Under the pieces are notes generated by a model that ran no database searches, was not told the DNA's origin, and saw only the letters and a program-made list of their open reading frames with translations. Of a DNA stretch of 64,000 nucleotides, positions 35,225 to 43,151 are shown piece after piece. Origin of the DNA: Burkholderia sp. (lineage in GTDB: Bacteria; Pseudomonadota; Gammaproteobacteria; Burkholderiales; Burkholderiaceae); assembly GCA_031253835.1 (NCBI GenBank), contig JAIRVP010000072.1:62001-126000 (forward strand). The letters are read 5' to 3'. Numbering within the stretch: position 1 is the first letter of the stretch; every line of letters begins with the position of its first letter. A program made the translations under genes and the position numbers.

Positions 35225-36139
35225 TTACGCGGCAGCCACGCCGCGCGCGGCCGCGAGCTTGCGCTGCAGTTCCGGCATGATGCGCGCGACCGCTTCCTCG
35301 CCCGCAAGGATCGCCGCGTTGCGCTGGTTGAAGTCGCTGCCGCCCATCGCCGCGAGGTTCGGGCGGATCACGACGTCCGCGTACTTGTCGAGCTCGTAGG
35401 TCTTGATCGTCTGGCCCATGATCGTGAAGGTCTGCAGCAGCATCTCGATCGGGTTGTTGGTCGCCGCACCGTCCGGCCGCGCCGAGATGTCGACCGCGAT
35501 CACGAAGCTCGCGCCCATCTTGCGCGCGTACGACGCGGGCACCGGGCTCACGAGGCCGCCGTCGACGTATTCGCGGTTACCGATCTTCACCGGTTCGAAC
35601 ACCGACGGCACGCTGCACGACGCGCGCACTGCGAGCCCCGTGTTGCCCTGCTGGAACAGGATCGGCTGGCCGCTCTGCAGATCCGTCGCGACGATGCCGA
35701 GCGGCTTGGCCATCTTCTCGATCGGCCGGTTGTTCAGCGTCTTGTTCAGGAAGTTCTGCAGCGCGACGCCTTGCAGCAGGCCGCGCGAGCGGAACGGCAG
35801 CGCCCAGTCGCTGATTGCCGCCTGGTCCATGTCGAGCGCGATCTTGTTGATCTGCAGCGCGCTCATGCCCGACGCATAGAGCGCGCCGACCACCGAGCCG
35901 GCGCTCGTGCCGGCGACGATCTCGACCGGGATGCCGCGCGCCTCGAGCGCCTTCAGCACGCCGATGTGCGAGAAGCCGCGCGCGGCGCCGCCGCCGAGCG
36001 CGATGCCGATCTTGACGGGCTTCTCTTGCGGCTGTGCCGTGCTGGGGCGGGACTTGTCGCCGAATGACGTGCAGGCGGCGAGGCCGGCGGACGCGCAGGC
36101 GATCGTGAAGTGGCGGCGCGACAGGCGAGGGGACGACAT
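35225..36139 (-). CDS. Patatin-like phospholipase, lipoprotein
   Basis: A 304-residue RssA-type patatin hydrolase. The N-terminus has a twin-Arg-like SRRHFTIACASAGLAAC, with lipobox LAAC (Cys22-23 region), so it is exported and lipid-anchored. Patatin domain: oxyanion GGGAARGFSHIG, nucleophile elbow GTSAGS (G-x-S-x-G) and catalytic Asp in DGGLVSPVP. Expected to hydrolyse phospholipid acyl esters in the envelope; real substrate unknown. Convergent with the NlpC gene and divergent from gltX. Confidence 0.9.
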   Translation of the reverse strand: MSSPRLSRRHFTIACASAGLAACTSFGDKSRPSTAQPQEKPVKIGIALGGGAARGFSHIGVLKALEARGIPVEIVAGTSAGSVVGALYASGMSALQINKIALDMDQAAISDWALPFRSRGLLQGVALQNFLNKTLNNRPIEKMAKPLGIVATDLQSGQPILFQQGNTGLAVRASCSVPSVFEPVKIGNREYVDGGLVSPVPASYARKMGASFVIAVDISARPDGAATNNPIEMLLQTFTIMGQTIKTYELDKYADVVIRPNLAAMGGSDFNQRNAAILAGEEAVARIMPELQRKLAAARGVAAA

Positions 36140-36282
36140 CGAATGGTTCTCCGGCGGCTTGGCGGCGGGTTACACGGCCCGCGGCGGCGATAGGTTCCGA
36201 GCGGCCGCGCGGCGGGTTCCGGGCGGCCGGCGCCGCGCCGGCTGGCGGCCGCGGCGCGCACATCATAAAGCAAGCGGTGCGC

Positions 36283-36310
36283 TTGGCGCGATGTCCGGCG
36301 CGAGTATAAT
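36283..36310 (+). promoter_or_regulatory. Sigma-70 promoter of gltX
   Basis: TTGGCG (36283-36288), 16-base spacer, perfect TATAAT (36305-36310). Predicted start near 36317 gives a leader of about 100 bases before the gltX ATG. Confidence 0.7.
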
Positions 36311-36418
36311 TCCGGCTTCTTTCCCGTTCCGGGCGTCGCCGGCTCCGTTGCTGTCCGGGCTGCCGCCACCGTCCCGCGTCGAATCATTCATGCGCCCCAG
36401 GCGTCCGAGTTACCGTTT

Positions 36419-37828
36419 ATGACCCGTCCTGTCCGTACCCGCTTCGCGCCGAGTCCCACCGGCTTCATTCACCTCGGCAATATCCGCTCCGCACTCTATC
36501 CGTGGGCGTTCGCCCGCAAGATGGAAGGCACGTTCGTGCTGCGCATCGAGGATACCGACGTCGAGCGTTCGTCGCAGGAAGCGGTCGATGCGATCCTCGA
36601 AGGGATGCAATGGCTCGGCCTGGATTTCGACGAAGGCCCGATCTACCAGATGCAGCGGATGGACCGCTATCGCGAGGTGCTCGCGCAGATGCTCGAGAAG
36701 GGCCTCGCGTACCCGTGCTACATGTCGGCCGAGGAACTCGACGCGCTGCGCGAACGCCAGCGCGAAGCCGGCCTGAAACCGCGCTACGACGGCACGTGGC
36801 GTCCGGAGCCCGGCAAGGTGCTGCCGGAGCCGCCGGCGGGCGTGAAGCCCGTGCTGCGCTTCCGCAATCCGCTGACGGGCACGGTCGTGTGGGACGACGC
36901 CGTGAAGGGGCGTGTCGAGATCTCGAACGAGGAACTCGACGACCTCGTGATCGCGCGCCCGGACGGCACGCCGATCTACAACTTCTGCGTGGTGGTGGAC
37001 GACATGGACATGGGCATCACGCACGTGATCCGTGGCGACGACCACGTGAACAACACGCCGCGCCAGATCAACATCCTGAATGCACTCGGCGGCGAGGCGC
37101 CCGTCTATGCGCACCTGCCGACCGTGCTGAACGAGCAGGGCGAGAAGATGAGCAAGCGGCATGGCGCGATGAGCGTGATGGCGTACCGCGACGCGGGCTT
37201 CCTGCCGGAAGCGGTCGTCAACTATCTCGCGCGCCTCGGCTGGTCGCACGGCGACGCCGAGATCTTCTCGCGCGAGCAGTTCGTCGAATGGTTCGATCTC
37301 GAGCATCTCGGCAAGTCGCCCGCGCAGTACGACCACAGCAAGCTGAGCTGGCTGAACGCGCATTACATCAAGGAAGCCGACAACGCCCGCCTCGCCGGAC
37401 TCGCGAAGCCGTTCCTCGACGCGCTCGGCATCGACGACGCGGCGATCGCGACGGGCCCTGCGCTCGACGCGGTGGTCGGCCTGATGAAGGATCGCGCGAC
37501 GACGGTCAATGAGATCGCGGAAGGCGCGGCGATGTTCTACCGTGTGCCGGCACCGGAAGCCGATGCGCTCGCGCAGCACGTGACCGATGCGGTGCGGCCG
37601 GCGCTGGCCGATCTCGCCGCCGCGCTGAAGGCCGCCGACTGGACGAAGGAGGCCGTGTCCGCTGCGTTGAAGGCGACGCTCGCCACGCACAAGCTGAAGA
37701 TGCCGCAGCTCGCGATGCCGGTGCGCCTGCTGGTGGCCGGCACCACGCATACGCCGTCGATCGACGCGGTGCTCGTGCTGTTCGGTCGTGACGTCGTGGT
37801 GTCGCGCATCGAGGGCGCGCTCGCCTGA
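36419..37828 (+). CDS. gltX: Glutamate--tRNA ligase
   Basis: Charges tRNA-Glu with glutamate; 469 residues, class I synthetase. The HIGH-type motif is FIHLGN (about residues 17-22) after RFAPSPTG, and KMSKR occupies residues 243-247 (EKMSKRHG). The connective-peptide and C-terminal anticodon-binding helical domains follow. Upstream are a clear promoter and the divergent patatin gene; downstream, 128 bp later, a tRNA cluster with three tRNA-Glu genes starts, placing the enzyme beside its substrates. Confidence 0.98.
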   Translation: MTRPVRTRFAPSPTGFIHLGNIRSALYPWAFARKMEGTFVLRIEDTDVERSSQEAVDAILEGMQWLGLDFDEGPIYQMQRMDRYREVLAQMLEKGLAYPCYMSAEELDALRERQREAGLKPRYDGTWRPEPGKVLPEPPAGVKPVLRFRNPLTGTVVWDDAVKGRVEISNEELDDLVIARPDGTPIYNFCVVVDDMDMGITHVIRGDDHVNNTPRQINILNALGGEAPVYAHLPTVLNEQGEKMSKRHGAMSVMAYRDAGFLPEAVVNYLARLGWSHGDAEIFSREQFVEWFDLEHLGKSPAQYDHSKLSWLNAHYIKEADNARLAGLAKPFLDALGIDDAAIATGPALDAVVGLMKDRATTVNEIAEGAAMFYRVPAPEADALAQHVTDAVRPALADLAAALKAADWTKEAVSAALKATLATHKLKMPQLAMPVRLLVAGTTHTPSIDAVLVLFGRDVVVSRIEGALA

Positions 37829-37909
37829 GGTTCGTGCGTCAGTGAAGCTGTCTGCGCGTGAGCGCGCGGCAGCTTCGCAAAATATTTCGCGCGAATCGCA
37901 AAAAGGGTA

Positions 37910-37938
37910 TTTACAAGTTCAAAGTAGGTCCATATAAT
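37910..37938 (+). promoter_or_regulatory. Sigma-70 promoter of the tRNA cluster
   Basis: TTTACA (37910-37915), exactly 17 bases, then perfect TATAAT (37933-37938), ending 18 bases before the tRNA-Ala gene. Confidence 0.85.
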
Positions 37939-37956
37939 CTCATTTCTGTTCTGCAA

Positions 37957-38032
<76 letters not shown>

Positions 38033-38169
38033 ACAGAACAAGCTGGATTGATTTGCGAAGCAGCGGTAGTAATAAATGCTTCACAAAATGATTCAAAGCA
38101 GTTAGAATTTCGGCCTTCGCTGTTGACCAGAAGTGAATAGCGAGAGTCAGACAGGTCTGAAAAGATCAT

Positions 38170-38245
38170 GTCCCCTTCGTCTAGAGGCCTAGGACATCAC
38201 CCTTTCACGGTGAGTACAGGGGTTCGAATCCCCTAGGGGACGCCA
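38170..38245 (+). tRNA. tRNA-Glu (anticodon TTC), copy 1
   Basis: 76 nt with encoded CCA. Acceptor GTCCCCT/AGGGGAC, anticodon loop CTTTCAC giving TTC, T-arm AGGGGTTCGAATCCCCT. First of three identical copies, each paired with a tRNA-Asp. Confidence 0.97.
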
Positions 38246-38325
38246 GATTGAGCGGCGTTTCGTAGAAGTGTCGCGAGGCTTGCAGGAACGTAACCGACGT
38301 CCTGCGGGTAACGGTGCAGAAAGTT

Positions 38326-38402
38326 GGAGCGGTAGTTCAGTCGGTTAGAATACCGGCCTGTCACGCCGGGGGTCGCGGGTTCGAGTCCCGTCCGCTCCGC
38401 CA
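38326..38402 (+). tRNA. tRNA-Asp (anticodon GTC), copy 1
   Basis: 77 nt with encoded CCA. Acceptor GGAGCGG/CCGCTCC, anticodon loop CTGTCAC giving GTC, T-arm GCGGGTTCGAGTCCCGT. Confidence 0.97.
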
Positions 38403-38407
38403 GAACG

Positions 38408-38441
38408 AAGCCCGTTCAAGACGTTTTTGAGCGGGCTTTTG
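38408..38441 (+). terminator. Terminator-like hairpin after Glu-Asp module 1
   Basis: AGCCCGTTCAA and TTGAGCGGGCT pair over 11 bp with one G-T, loop GACGTTT, followed by TTTTGT. It may act as a partial terminator or processing site, since further tRNAs follow. Confidence 0.65.
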
Positions 38442-38465
38442 TATTAAAGATGTAAGCAGTACGTT

Positions 38466-38541
38466 GTCCCCTTCGTCTAGAGGCCTAGGACATCACCCTT
38501 TCACGGTGAGTACAGGGGTTCGAATCCCCTAGGGGACGCCA
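38466..38541 (+). tRNA. tRNA-Glu (anticodon TTC), copy 2
   Basis: Identical to copy 1 over all 76 nt; 296 bp downstream of it in a tandem module. Confidence 0.97.
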
Positions 38542-38620
38542 GATTCAGCGGCGTTTCGTAGAAGTGTCGCAACGCAGGCAGGAACGTGACGATATCCTGC
38601 CGGCGGTGGTGCAGAAAGCT

Positions 38621-38697
38621 GGAGCGGTAGTTCAGTTGGTTAGAATACCGGCCTGTCACGCCGGGGGTCGCGGGTTCGAGCCCCGTCCGCTCCGCCA
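38621..38697 (+). tRNA. tRNA-Asp (anticodon GTC), copy 2
   Basis: 77 nt with CCA. Differs from copies 1 and 3 at two loop positions: GTTGGTT for GTCGGTT in the D-loop and TTCGAGC for TTCGAGT in the T-loop. Stems unchanged, so function should be kept. Confidence 0.96.
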
Positions 38698-38703
38698 GAA
38701 CGA

Positions 38704-38739
38704 AGTCCGTTCAAAGAACGTTTTTTGAACGGGCTTTAT
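38704..38739 (+). terminator. Terminator-like hairpin after Glu-Asp module 2
   Basis: AGTCCGTTCAAA and TTTGAACGGGCT pair over 12 bp with one T-G, loop GAACGTTT, then TTTATC. Counterpart of the hairpin at 38408. Confidence 0.55.
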
Positions 38740-38763
38740 CGTTAAAGATGTAGGCAGTACGTT

Positions 38764-38839
38764 GTCCCCTTCGTCTAGAGGCCTAGGACATCACCCTTTC
38801 ACGGTGAGTACAGGGGTTCGAATCCCCTAGGGGACGCCA
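38764..38839 (+). tRNA. tRNA-Glu (anticodon TTC), copy 3
   Basis: Identical to copies 1 and 2; 298 bp after copy 2. The spacer to the following tRNA-Asp has diverged from those of the first two modules. Confidence 0.97.
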
Positions 38840-38912
38840 GATTTCAGCGTCGTTCGAACAAACGACGCGCCGGCAGGAAGTAACCGACGCCTGCCAGGCA
38901 AGCAGCAAGACT

Positions 38913-38989
38913 GGAGCGGTAGTTCAGTCGGTTAGAATACCGGCCTGTCACGCCGGGGGTCGCGGGTTCGAGTCCCGTCCGCTCCGCCA
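38913..38989 (+). tRNA. tRNA-Asp (anticodon GTC), copy 3
   Basis: 77 nt with CCA, identical to copy 1. Its last 21 bases are part of a 76-bp direct repeat found again at 39152. Confidence 0.97.
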
Positions 38990-39044
38990 GAAAATGAAGA
39001 AGCCCGCCTTGTGCGGGCTTTTTCATTTGTATCGTCGGTTGCGC
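38969..39044 (+). repeat. 76-bp direct repeat, copy 1 (tRNA-Asp 3' end plus terminator)
   Basis: Begins inside the T-loop of tRNA-Asp copy 3 (CGAGTCCCGTCCGCTCCGCC...) and ends at ...CGTCGGTTGCGC. Repeated at +183 bp. In between (39045-39151) lie 107 bp of GC-rich, internally palindromic sequence without a gene. Together these occupy the 324-bp gap before the acetyltransferase gene. Confidence 0.85.
39000..39025 (+). terminator. Rho-independent terminator ending the tRNA cluster
   Basis: AAGCCCGC and GCGGGCTT stem (8 bp), loop CTTGT, then TTT. Its duplicate at 39183-39208 lies in the second copy of the direct repeat. Confidence 0.85.
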
Positions 39045-39151
39045 CCGCTGGCGGGCGCGTGACTGCGGAGCGGAGGAAGCCGCCTGCGCGGCTTCCGGCG
39101 GGACTCGAAGGGATGCGCGTGCACGCGCATCCGCGGCCTGCAGGATGTAGG

Positions 39152-39227
39152 CGAGTCCCGTCCGCTCCGCCAGAAAATGAAGAAGCCCGCCTTGTGCGGG
39201 CTTTTTCATTTGTATCGTCGGTTGCGC
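39152..39227 (+). repeat. 76-bp direct repeat, copy 2 (truncated tRNA-Asp end plus terminator)
   Basis: Same sequence as 38969-39044 as far as I can align by eye. It holds only the final 21 bases of tRNA-Asp, so it is not a functional tRNA. Such 3'-end repeats arise at integration sites or by unequal recombination. Confidence 0.85.
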
Positions 39228-39313
39228 GAGCACCTCACCGCTACGAGAAATTCGCGATTGCATCCGCTCGCGACTGCGCTATCGTGGCGGGATGCGTTCT
39301 TGACCCCTGCGTG

Positions 39314-39778
39314 ATGCTCGATCCGACCGACCTGCGACTCCTGTATCAGCTCCGGCCTGCGGAGCCCGGTGATTTCCCGTTCGCCGAAGCGCTGACGCAC
39401 GGCAACATGGGCGGCTACTACAAGCGCCATGGGCTCGTGTGGCGCAGCGACCTGTTCTACGCGAGCTGGCGCGAATCCGAGAACTTCATCCTCGAGGCCG
39501 ACGGCGAGCGCATCGGCGTGCTGCGCGTGACCGAGGAAGGCGATTCGCTGCACATCCGCGACGTGCAGATCGCAGCCGGCCATCGCGGGCAGGGCGCCGG
39601 CACCTACATGCTCGACATGTCCCACCGCTGGGCGCGGGCGCGCGGGCTGCACGAACTGCAGTTGCGCGTGTTCGTCGACAACCCCGCCGCGCGTCTTTAC
39701 CAGCGCATGGGCTACCAGGTCGCCGGGCCGCGGCTCGCGCAACTCGGCTCGATCCGTCACATGGTGCGGCCGGTCTGA
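39314..39778 (+). CDS. GNAT-family N-acetyltransferase
   Basis: Acetyl-CoA-dependent transferase of 154 residues starting at ATG 39314. The GNAT fold is clear: LHIRDVQIAAGHRGQGAGTY holds the acetyl-CoA pyrophosphate loop (Q/RxxGxG/A), and LQLRVFVDNPAARLYQRMGYQ is motif B. The substrate is unknown. A longer open frame upstream runs through the duplicated tRNA end and is not part of the gene. Convergent with the AraC gene 25 bp away. Confidence 0.85.
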   Translation: MLDPTDLRLLYQLRPAEPGDFPFAEALTHGNMGGYYKRHGLVWRSDLFYASWRESENFILEADGERIGVLRVTEEGDSLHIRDVQIAAGHRGQGAGTYMLDMSHRWARARGLHELQLRVFVDNPAARLYQRMGYQVAGPRLAQLGSIRHMVRPV

Positions 39779-39803
39779 AGGTCCGGCGATCCGCCGCGCG
39801 CGA

Positions 39804-40682
39804 TCAGCGAGCCGCGTCGATCGCGTTGTCGTCGGGTATCTCGTCTTCCGCGAGGCGGCCTTCCGCGCCGCGATGCTCGTAGCCGCGCAGCATGAACGCG
39901 CGCGGGCTTTGGCCGAAAGCGCGGCGGAACATCGCCGAGAACGCGCTCTGGCTCTGGTAGCCGAGTTCGCGCGCGATATGCGACAGCGGGCGCCCCTGGT
40001 TCAGCAGCGGGATCGCCCGCGCCAGCAGCGCCTGCTGGCGCCACTGCGAAAAGCTCACGCCCAGTTCCTGCTTGAAGAGCCGCGAAATCGTGCGCGTGCT
40101 CGCACCGACCTCGCTCGCCCAGTGCTCGAGCGACTCCGCGTGTGCCGGGTGCGCGAGCACCGATTCGCACAGCATGCGCAGCCGCTTCTCGTCGGGCATC
40201 GGCACCGCGAGCGGCAACGGCTCGGCGTGACTCAGCTCGTCGAGCACGAGCCCGCACAGCAGCCGCTCGCGCGCGCTGCTCAGGTCGCGTGCGTCGAGCG
40301 CGACGATCAGCTCGCGCAGCAGCCCCGTCACTTCGACGACGCGGCACGCGTCGAGCCCGTCCGGCACGATCGACTCGTCGATATACAGCGTGCGCAGATA
40401 GGCCTCTTCGACGATCACGACCTCGTGCGTCACGTGCGGCGGCACCCAGATCGCACGGGACGGCGGCACCATCCACGTCGTGCCGGTCGTCGCGACGCGC
40501 AGCACGCCGCGCGACGCGTACGCGAGCTGCGCCCACGCATGCGTGTGCAGCGGGATGCGGCGGCCGGCATCGACCTGCCGGGCGCGCACGCGCATCGGGT
40601 GGACGGCGGTCGGCGCGAATTCGGGCGGGATGTCGATGACGTCGTACGGGTTCGATGCGTCGGCTTGGACGGGCGGATTCAT
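39804..40682 (-). CDS. AraC-family regulator with cupin sensor
   Basis: Transcription regulator of 292 residues. The N-terminal cupin (about residues 35-115) shows PLHTHAWAQLAYASRGVLR and MVPPSRAIWVPPHVTHEV; the C-terminal AraC double helix-turn-helix runs from LEHWASEVGASTRTISRLFK to LGYQSQSAFSAMFRRAFGQS. Ligand unknown. It is divergent from the gamma-glutamylcyclotransferase-like gene (257 bp apart), a possible target. Confidence 0.9.
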   Translation of the reverse strand: MNPPVQADASNPYDVIDIPPEFAPTAVHPMRVRARQVDAGRRIPLHTHAWAQLAYASRGVLRVATTGTTWMVPPSRAIWVPPHVTHEVVIVEEAYLRTLYIDESIVPDGLDACRVVEVTGLLRELIVALDARDLSSARERLLCGLVLDELSHAEPLPLAVPMPDEKRLRMLCESVLAHPAHAESLEHWASEVGASTRTISRLFKQELGVSFSQWRQQALLARAIPLLNQGRPLSHIARELGYQSQSAFSAMFRRAFGQSPRAFMLRGYEHRGAEGRLAEDEIPDDNAIDAAR

Positions 40683-40939
40683 GGACGGTTCGGGCAGCGC
40701 GGCGGCGATGCCGTTATTTTAGAAGGCGCAGCGCTTGCGCATGCGGCGGTTTTTCGGGCGATCATGCCGTGTTCAAATGAACTTTGTATGGGCGCCGGCG
40801 ATTCCCGGGCGGCGGCCCGCGGCCGCGTGCGCAGGCCGGTTCGAACCATCGGGCCGTTATCGCGGTCTATCGATGCACGCGCACTTTCATGTGAATCACG
40901 TACGAACACGACAATCACGAATCGAAGAGGAGAACCACG

Positions 40940-41356
40940 ATGCGCCACGTATTCGTCTACGGCACCTTGCGAGCCGGACAGGCCAACGACATCGGCCATG
41001 CGGCCGCACGGCACGGCATCGCGGCGCCGACGCTGCTGGGTGCGGCCGCGCTGCCGGGCGAGCTGTACGATTTCGGCACGTATCCGGGGATGATCGCCGG
41101 GCCGGCGGCGGGCAAGTCGCTGGTCTGGGGCGACGTCTACGAGGTCGACGAGCAGCTCGTCCCCGTGCTCGACGAGATCGAGCGCGTGTATCCGGGCGTC
41201 GACTCGCTGTTCAAGCCGGAAGAGGTGACCGTCGAGCTCGGCGGCCGGCAGTACGCGTGCCTGTATTACCCGATCGCCGCGCATGCGGTCGCCGGGCGTC
41301 CGCGCATCGCGTCGGGGGACTGGGTCCAGCACCGGCGCGAGCAGGAAGCCGCGTGA
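40940..41356 (+). CDS. Gamma-glutamylcyclotransferase (AIG2-like) family protein
   Basis: Small enzyme of 138 residues in the GGCT-like fold. Signature FVYGTLRAGQAND binds the gamma-glutamyl group, and the general-acid Glu is probably in LDEIERVYPG. It may form 5-oxoproline from gamma-glutamyl amines, though many members of this family are uncharacterised. Start at ATG 40940 behind GAGGAGAA. Followed by a strong terminator shared with convergent aceB. Confidence 0.88.
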   Translation: MRHVFVYGTLRAGQANDIGHAAARHGIAAPTLLGAAALPGELYDFGTYPGMIAGPAAGKSLVWGDVYEVDEQLVPVLDEIERVYPGVDSLFKPEEVTVELGGRQYACLYYPIAAHAVAGRPRIASGDWVQHRREQEAA

Positions 41357-41390
41357 GCGTGCCGGCGGCAGCCGGCGTCGCGTCAAAAGA

Positions 41391-41416
41391 AAAAGCGCCC
41401 CGCGGGGCGCTTTTTT
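41391..41416. terminator. Bidirectional Rho-independent terminator
   Basis: AAAAGCGCCCC and GGGGCGCTTTT enclose CG; A run on the left and T run on the right make it effective in both directions, between the convergent GGCT-like gene and aceB. Confidence 0.9.
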
Positions 41417-41491
41417 CATGCGGTCAACGCATGCGACGGGCGGCGGGCGACGGCACGCGTGGCCGGCCGCCGGTCGCTGCGTGACGCGCCG

Positions 41492-43084
41492 TCAGATTTC
41501 CTCGTACAGCGGCAGCGTCAGGAATTCGGTGAAGCCTTCCGACGTCGACATCTGTTCGAAGATGGCCGCGGCGCGCTCATACGGCTGCGTGTTGCCGCCG
41601 ACCGAACGCTTCACGTTGTCGAGCTCGACCTTCGAGAGCTCGCGCACGAGTTCGGCCGTGACCTTGCGGCCGTCGTCGAGCACGCCCTTCGGCGAGCGGA
41701 TCCACTGCCACACCTGCGAGCGGGAAATCTCGGCCGTGGCCGCGTCTTCCATCAGGTTGTGGATCGGCACGCAGCCGTTGCCGTCGAGCCACGCACCGAG
41801 GTAGTGGATGCCGACGTTGATGTTGTTGCGCAGGCCCGCTTCGGTGATCGGTGCTTCCGGCTGGAAGTCGAGCAGGTTCTTGCCTTCGACCTGCACGTCG
41901 TCGCGCTGCTTCGCGATCTGGTTCGGCTTGTCGCCGAGCACCTTGACGAACTCTTCCATCGCGATCGGCACGAGGCCCGGGTGCGCGACCCAGCCGCCGT
42001 CGTACCCGTCGGTCGCGTCGCGCTGCTTGTCCGAGCGCACGCCGCCCATTGCCTTGTCGTTCGCTTCCGGATCGTTCTTGATCGGGATCAGCGCGCTCAT
42101 CCCGCCGATCGCCGGCGCGTTGCGCTTGTGGCAGGTCTTCAGCAGCAGCAGCGCGTACGCGCGCATGAACGGCACCGTCATCGTGATCTTCGAACGCTCG
42201 GCCAGGCAGAAGTCGCGGTCGTTCTTGAACTTCTTGATCGCCGAGAAGATGTAGTCCCAGCGGCCGGCGTTCAGGCCCGAGCTGTGTTCGCGCAATTCGT
42301 ACAGGATCTCGTCCATCTCGAACGCGGCGAGGATCGTCTCGATCAGCACCGTCGCGCGGATCGTGCCGCGCGGCACGCCGACCGCTTCCTGCGCGGCGAC
42401 GAAGATGTCGTTCCACAGGCGCGCCTCGAGATGGCTTTCCATCTTCGGCAGGTAGAAGTACGGGCCCGAGCCGCGCGCGATCAGTTCCTTCGCGTTGTGG
42501 AACAGGAACAGCGCGAAGTCGAAGATGCCGCCGGACACGCGCTGGCCGTCGACCGTCACATGCTTCTCGTCGAGGTGCCAGCCGCGCGGACGCACGATCA
42601 GCGTCGCGACCTTGTCGTTCAGCTGGTACGACTTGCCGTTCTGCTCGAGCGAGATCGTGCGGCGCACTGCGTCCTTCAGGTTGATCTGGCCGTCGATCTG
42701 GTTCGTCCAGCCCGGCGCATTCGAATCCTCGAAGTCCGTCATGTACGAATCGGCGCCCGAGTTCAGCGCGTTGATGATCATCTTGCGCTCGACGGGGCCC
42801 GTGATCTCGACACGACGGCATTGCAGGTCGGCCGGCAGCGGCGCGACCTTCCAGTCGCCTTCGCGGATCGACTTCGTCTCGGCCAGGAAGTCGGGGCGCT
42901 CGCCCGCGTCGAGGCGTTTCGTGCGCTCGACGCGCGCCTGCAGCAGCGCCTGGCGGCGCGGTTCGAACGTGCGGTGCAGCGCCGCGACGAGTTCCAGTGC
43001 TTCGGGCGTCAGGATCGCTTCGTAACCCGGCTTGATGTCGCCGGTGATCGTCATGCCTTGCGGCAGCGTGATCGGGGTGCTCAT
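41492..43084 (-). CDS. aceB: Malate synthase A
   Basis: Second enzyme of the glyoxylate shunt: glyoxylate plus acetyl-CoA to malate. 530 residues from ATG 43084, chosen because AAGGAG lies 10 bases before it; an ATG 9 bases earlier is too close. Family signature REHSSGLNAGRWDYIFS is present, with TDFEDSNAPGW and catalytic Asp/Arg regions (LIVRPRGWHLDEKH). It is the short isoform A (no domain insert of isoform G). It lies 67 bp after a dehalogenase-like gene on the same strand; aceA is 2.7 kb away in the same orientation but separate. Confidence 0.97.
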   Translation of the reverse strand: MSTPITLPQGMTITGDIKPGYEAILTPEALELVAALHRTFEPRRQALLQARVERTKRLDAGERPDFLAETKSIREGDWKVAPLPADLQCRRVEITGPVERKMIINALNSGADSYMTDFEDSNAPGWTNQIDGQINLKDAVRRTISLEQNGKSYQLNDKVATLIVRPRGWHLDEKHVTVDGQRVSGGIFDFALFLFHNAKELIARGSGPYFYLPKMESHLEARLWNDIFVAAQEAVGVPRGTIRATVLIETILAAFEMDEILYELREHSSGLNAGRWDYIFSAIKKFKNDRDFCLAERSKITMTVPFMRAYALLLLKTCHKRNAPAIGGMSALIPIKNDPEANDKAMGGVRSDKQRDATDGYDGGWVAHPGLVPIAMEEFVKVLGDKPNQIAKQRDDVQVEGKNLLDFQPEAPITEAGLRNNINVGIHYLGAWLDGNGCVPIHNLMEDAATAEISRSQVWQWIRSPKGVLDDGRKVTAELVRELSKVELDNVKRSVGGNTQPYERAAAIFEQMSTSEGFTEFLTLPLYEEI

Positions 43085-43151
43085 GAGTCTCATCTCCTTG
43101 GTCGGTCAGTTGCGGTTTCGGTGAAGGGGGAAGGCGGCAGCGCTGCGAACG

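Noticed and set aside
38170..38839. Regularly spaced identical 76-bp units suggesting a CRISPR-like array
   Set aside because: The units fold as tRNA-Glu and tRNA-Asp with CCA ends; spacing of about 297 bp and repeated spacers exclude CRISPR.
38844..39263. Minus-strand open frame reading ERTGLEPATPGVTGRYSN
   Set aside because: This is the antisense of tRNA-Asp and its duplicated end, a well-known false protein in databases.
39011..39313. N-terminal extension of the acetyltransferase by about 100 residues
   Set aside because: It runs through the duplicated tRNA end and terminator; the GNAT fold starts after ATG 39314.
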